Made by a program: the position numbers and the translations under genes. This document shows, piece by piece, positions 61,964-64,000 of a stretch of DNA of 64,000 bases (its first letter is position 1; every line of letters starts with the position of its first letter). The stretch comes from Berkiella_A sp964633725. Its GTDB lineage: Bacteria > Pseudomonadota > Gammaproteobacteria > Berkiellales > Berkiellaceae. The stretch is taken from the NCBI GenBank assembly GCA_964633725.1, contig CAZWHY010000007.1, forward strand, positions 26,624-90,623, read 5' to 3'. The notes below the pieces were generated by a model. That model was not told where the DNA came from and ran no database searches. It saw only the letters and a program-made list of their open reading frames with translations.

Positions 61964-62293
61964 TTAATTAGTATTTAGTGCTTCCATTTTGCAAAGTAAC
62001 GGACATTCATATTGCTCTGCAAAACTTAAAACTTGTGCTACTTTTGTTTCTGCTATGTCACGAGTATATACACCACAAATTGCCCTACCCCTATGATGCA
62101 CATCTAACATGACACTGACCGCCTGGTTATATTCCATGAAAAAAAACTTTTGTAATACTTCAATAACAAAATCCATGGGTGTATAGTCATCGTTAAGCAA
62201 TAAAACCTGGTACTTAGAAGGCCGCTTCAGCTTCGATTGAGCCTTATCTTCTACCGCTATGGGCGATGCCCCTCGTTCTAATTCATTGCTCAT
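61964..62293 (-). CDS. clpS: ClpA adaptor ClpS
   Basis: A 109-residue adaptor. The N-degron pocket segment LLNDDYTPMDFVIEVLQKFF and the later VHHRGRAICGVYTRDIAETK are conserved. It presents Leu/Phe/Tyr/Trp N-degron substrates to ClpA. The ORF opens with a TTG at 62299, but the ATG at 62293 is the likely start. Confidence 0.97.
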   Translation of the reverse strand: MSNELERGASPIAVEDKAQSKLKRPSKYQVLLLNDDYTPMDFVIEVLQKFFFMEYNQAVSVMLDVHHRGRAICGVYTRDIAETKVAQVLSFAEQYECPLLCKMEALNTN

Positions 62294-62519
62294 ACACAAA
62301 TACTAGCCAACTATTGGCTACCTCGCCTGTGGAATTAATAATTTCTCATAATTAATTTTCTCATATTTCTCTTTATTTTGACAGCCAACTAATAAATTAA
62401 GCTTTTATGAGGCTTGACTAAGTATGCGTTTATGTACAACATTTACTCATCAGTGATACATCGTGAAAACGTTTATCAACTGACTTAAGATTTAACAATA
62501 ATGAAAAGGATTTTGTGAT

Positions 62520-62783
62520 ATGGCGACAGGCACAGTAAAGTGGTTTAACAGTGCAAAAGGATATGGCTTTATTTCTGCCGACGATAGCGGACAAGACGTT
62601 TTTGCGCACTTTTCATCTATAGTCATGGATGGCTATAAAAGTCTCAAAGCAGGGCAAGCTGTGACGTTTGAAACCAATGAAGGACCTAAAGGTCTGCATG
62701 CAGCTGAAATCAGAGCAACCAACATGCTCGATGATGATGACGAAACAGAAGTTCAACAGCAAGAACACGCTGTAGAAGCTTAA
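62520..62783 (+). CDS. cspD: Cold-shock-domain protein, CspD-like
   Basis: An 87-residue cold-shock domain with RNP1 KGYGFIS and RNP2 VFAHFS plus an acidic tail (DDDDETEVQQQEH). In gammaproteobacteria the copy beside clpS is CspD, a single-stranded nucleic acid binding protein made in stationary phase. An AAAGGA site precedes the start. It is divergent from clpS. Confidence 0.9.
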   Translation: MATGTVKWFNSAKGYGFISADDSGQDVFAHFSSIVMDGYKSLKAGQAVTFETNEGPKGLHAAEIRATNMLDDDDETEVQQQEHAVEA

Positions 62784-62837
62784 AATTCAGCTTCCAAATG
62801 TAAAGTAAACCAGCTAAAAAATTTAGACTAGGTAAAT

Positions 62838-62877
62838 ACCTTCGCTCATGCGAGGGTGTTTGTGTGGTTTTTTTATT
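62838..62877 (+). terminator. Terminator of cspD
   Basis: ACCTTCGC-TCAT-GCGAGGGT hairpin with one wobble pair, followed after ten bases by a run of seven T. It lies 55 bases past the cspD stop. Confidence 0.7.
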
Positions 62878-62911
62878 TACATAGATTGGGGTAGCTTAGA
62901 TCTAACCTCAT

Positions 62912-62950
62912 CCGCCCTATCGGGCACCTTCTCCTGACATCAGGAGAAGG
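62912..62950. repeat. REP-like double palindrome
   Basis: GCCC-TATC-GGGC is followed by CCTTCTCCTGA-CA-TCAGGAGAAGG, a perfect 11-base-arm palindrome (62927-62950). The sequence style (CCTCATCCGCCC...GGGCACCTTCTCC) is that of common REP-type elements. It sits between cspD and the icd remnant. Confidence 0.65.
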
Positions 62951-62986
62951 AAAGTGCTACGTTGATATTTCAGTAGGCAAACCAAT

Positions 62987-63102
62987 TCATCCCATATTCT
63001 GAATAATCGCATCACCGAAATCAGAGCAATTGACTCTATTTGCATTGTCCATTAATTTAGCTGAATTATATGCCGTTGTTTTGCTATATATTGCACAGCA
63101 AT
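62987..63102 (-). pseudogene. icd: 3' remnant of isocitrate dehydrogenase gene icd
   Basis: On the minus strand about 38 codons ending at a TGA (62987-62989) read A-I-Y-S-K-T-T-A-Y-N...AKLMDNANRVNC-SDFGDAIIQNMG. This aligns almost residue for residue with the C-terminus of NADP isocitrate dehydrogenase ([20 protein letters not shown] in E. coli). The frame has no upstream continuation. icd lies next to cspD in Pseudomonas and Legionella, so this is the stump of the gene lost here. Confidence 0.85.
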
Positions 63103-63157
63103 CAAAAACAAGGCAAGATGGCTTGCTTCTGATTTTACAGTGCACGCAGGATGTTTA

Positions 63158-64000
63158 ATGTCAAAAAACCAAGCACTAGATGCCCCCAGACTTGACACAA
63201 TGTGTCCTGAGCTTCTTAAAAATGTCACCTTCTACCTGCCAAATTTCGAGAATATCGTCAAGCTAGAACAGACATGCAACAACCTCTTGTCGAGTGTCCG
63301 GCGCATTTACCCCATTACCTATGAAGAACTGCAATCTATGGTGACAAAAGATTTAATCAGAGCTTGTAAAGAAAAAGAATATGCTGCTAGGCTATTAATT
63401 GAATCCGGGCTTGCTGAAAGATTGAATATGCAACAGCTTCTGGACATAATCTCCAAACACCCAGCCATTGCAGAAACCATATACAACAATCAAGATATAC
63501 AGAAAAAATTAAATCATGAGGAACTCATTACTTTGGCCAGTCTACCATTTATAGCTAGATTGGCTCCAAGCAATCCTGTGGCATTAGCAAAGCTTAATAG
63601 CGAGGATTTAGGCTTAATGGGCAAAGTAAATTTAACAATCGCTAATACAATACTCAATACCCCTGACCTTGTTGCAAAGCTTTATGGCTATCAGTTAAGC
63701 TTAATGGGCAAAGCGCATTTAACAATCGCTCATAAAATACTCAATGCCTCTGCGCTTGTTGCAAAGCTTGATGGTGAGCATTTAGGCTTAATGGGCGCTG
63801 CCCATTTAGCAATTGCTAATGCAATACTTAATGCCTCTGCGCTTGTTGCAAAGCTTAATGCTAAGCATTTAGGCTTAATGGGCGCTGCCCATTTAACAAT
63901 TGCTAATACAATACTCAATACCCCTAAGCTTGTTGCAAAGCTTAATGGCGCTCATTTAAGCTTAATGGGTGCTGCCCATTTAACAATCGCTAATACAATA
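63158..64000 (+). CDS. F-box-like protein with 29-residue tandem repeats (partial, candidate effector)
   Basis: The frame runs from the ATG at 63158 (AGGA site 4-5 bases upstream) to the window edge without a stop, at least 281 residues. Residues 11-50 (APRLDTMCPELLKNVTFYLP then FENIVKLEQTCNNLLSSV) follow the F-box pattern that recruits Skp1 in eukaryotic SCF ubiquitin ligases. From residue 151 come repeats of 29 residues (LGLMGAAHLTIANTILN...). The combination suggests a host-directed ubiquitin-ligase adaptor with the repeats as target binder. It replaced the body of icd. Confidence 0.7.
   Translation, partial: MSKNQALDAPRLDTMCPELLKNVTFYLPNFENIVKLEQTCNNLLSSVRRIYPITYEELQSMVTKDLIRACKEKEYAARLLIESGLAERLNMQQLLDIISKHPAIAETIYNNQDIQKKLNHEELITLASLPFIARLAPSNPVALAKLNSEDLGLMGKVNLTIANTILNTPDLVAKLYGYQLSLMGKAHLTIAHKILNASALVAKLDGEHLGLMGAAHLAIANAILNASALVAKLNAKHLGLMGAAHLTIANTILNTPKLVAKLNGAHLSLMGAAHLTIANTI
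63608..64000 (+). repeat. 87-bp in-frame tandem repeats
   Basis: Units at 63608-63694, 63695-63781, 63782-63868 and 63869-63955, plus a partial fifth reaching the window edge. All are 87 bases (29 codons) with high identity, and a degenerate copy precedes them. The array continues beyond the window. Confidence 0.92.

Noticed and set aside
63730..63918. 62-codon minus-strand frame with repeats
   Set aside because: Antisense reading of the 87-bp repeats of the F-box-like gene.
1..64000. CRISPR arrays or rRNA genes
   Set aside because: No regularly spaced direct repeats with unique spacers and no rRNA sequence were seen; the tandem arrays present are coding.

Overview
The window comes from the chromosome of an AT-rich, flagellated gammaproteobacterium. 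The order serS-rarA-lolA-ftsK-trxB-aat-infA-clpA-clpS-cspD matches the Pseudomonas/Legionella type of gene order. Several genes carry eukaryote-type features: an OTU-like protease, a Dot1-like methyltransferase, an F-box-plus-repeat protein, and a DXD glycosyltransferase with an IQ motif and a basic nuclear-targeting-like tail. Together these suggest an amoeba- or protist-associated intracellular species of the Legionellales/Berkiellales kind. That placement is inferred from gene content and has not been tested by phylogeny.

Region 1 (1-29634) is a large flagellar locus. On the minus strand lie fliK (cut by the left edge), a STAS-domain gene, fliJ-I-H-G-F-E, the two-component pair fleS/fleR, a short fleQ-like activator, a fliT-like gene, fliS, fliD, a very large flagellin, and the flgB-C-D-E-F-G-H-I-J-K-L operon. 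On the plus strand lie flgA, flgM, flgN and a YcgR-type PilZ gene. Sigma-54 promoters can be read before fleS, fliD, flgB and flgA. Sigma-28 promoters (TAAA-N15-GTCGAT) can be read before the flagellin gene, fliD and the STAS-fliK pair. This fits a FleQ/sigma-54 -> FleSR -> FliA/FlgM hierarchy. FlgE, FlgK and FlgL are all unusually long and share an inserted repeat module.

Region 2 (about 29.7-40 kb) is accessory DNA. It holds a tRNA-Arg(CCT), a gene-poor stretch, small orphan genes, and three copies of an intergenic module made of DnaA-box-like 9-mers at fixed spacing. It also has argO, pcm, a 184-bp MITE-like element, a GIY-YIG nuclease remnant, a duplicated promoter block with one live and one decayed small gene, and large unknown or effector-like genes including the glycosyltransferase-like protein.

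Region 3 (about 39.7-51.6 kb) mixes ordinary genes with candidate effectors. The ordinary genes encode a PF10118-like hydrolase, prfC, a DASS transporter, a HolD-like subunit, a flavin oxidoreductase and a porin. The candidate effectors are the OTU-like gene and the Dot1-like gene, followed by an unknown gene and a second full MITE copy.

Region 4 (about 51.7-62.8 kb) is conserved housekeeping: tRNA charging, replication-fork maintenance, lipoprotein transport, chromosome segregation, thioredoxin reduction, and N-degron proteolysis (Aat, ClpS, ClpA). The synteny then breaks. Where icd would be expected next to cspD, only its last 38 or so codons remain, followed by an F-box-like gene with 87-bp tandem repeats that runs off the right edge.
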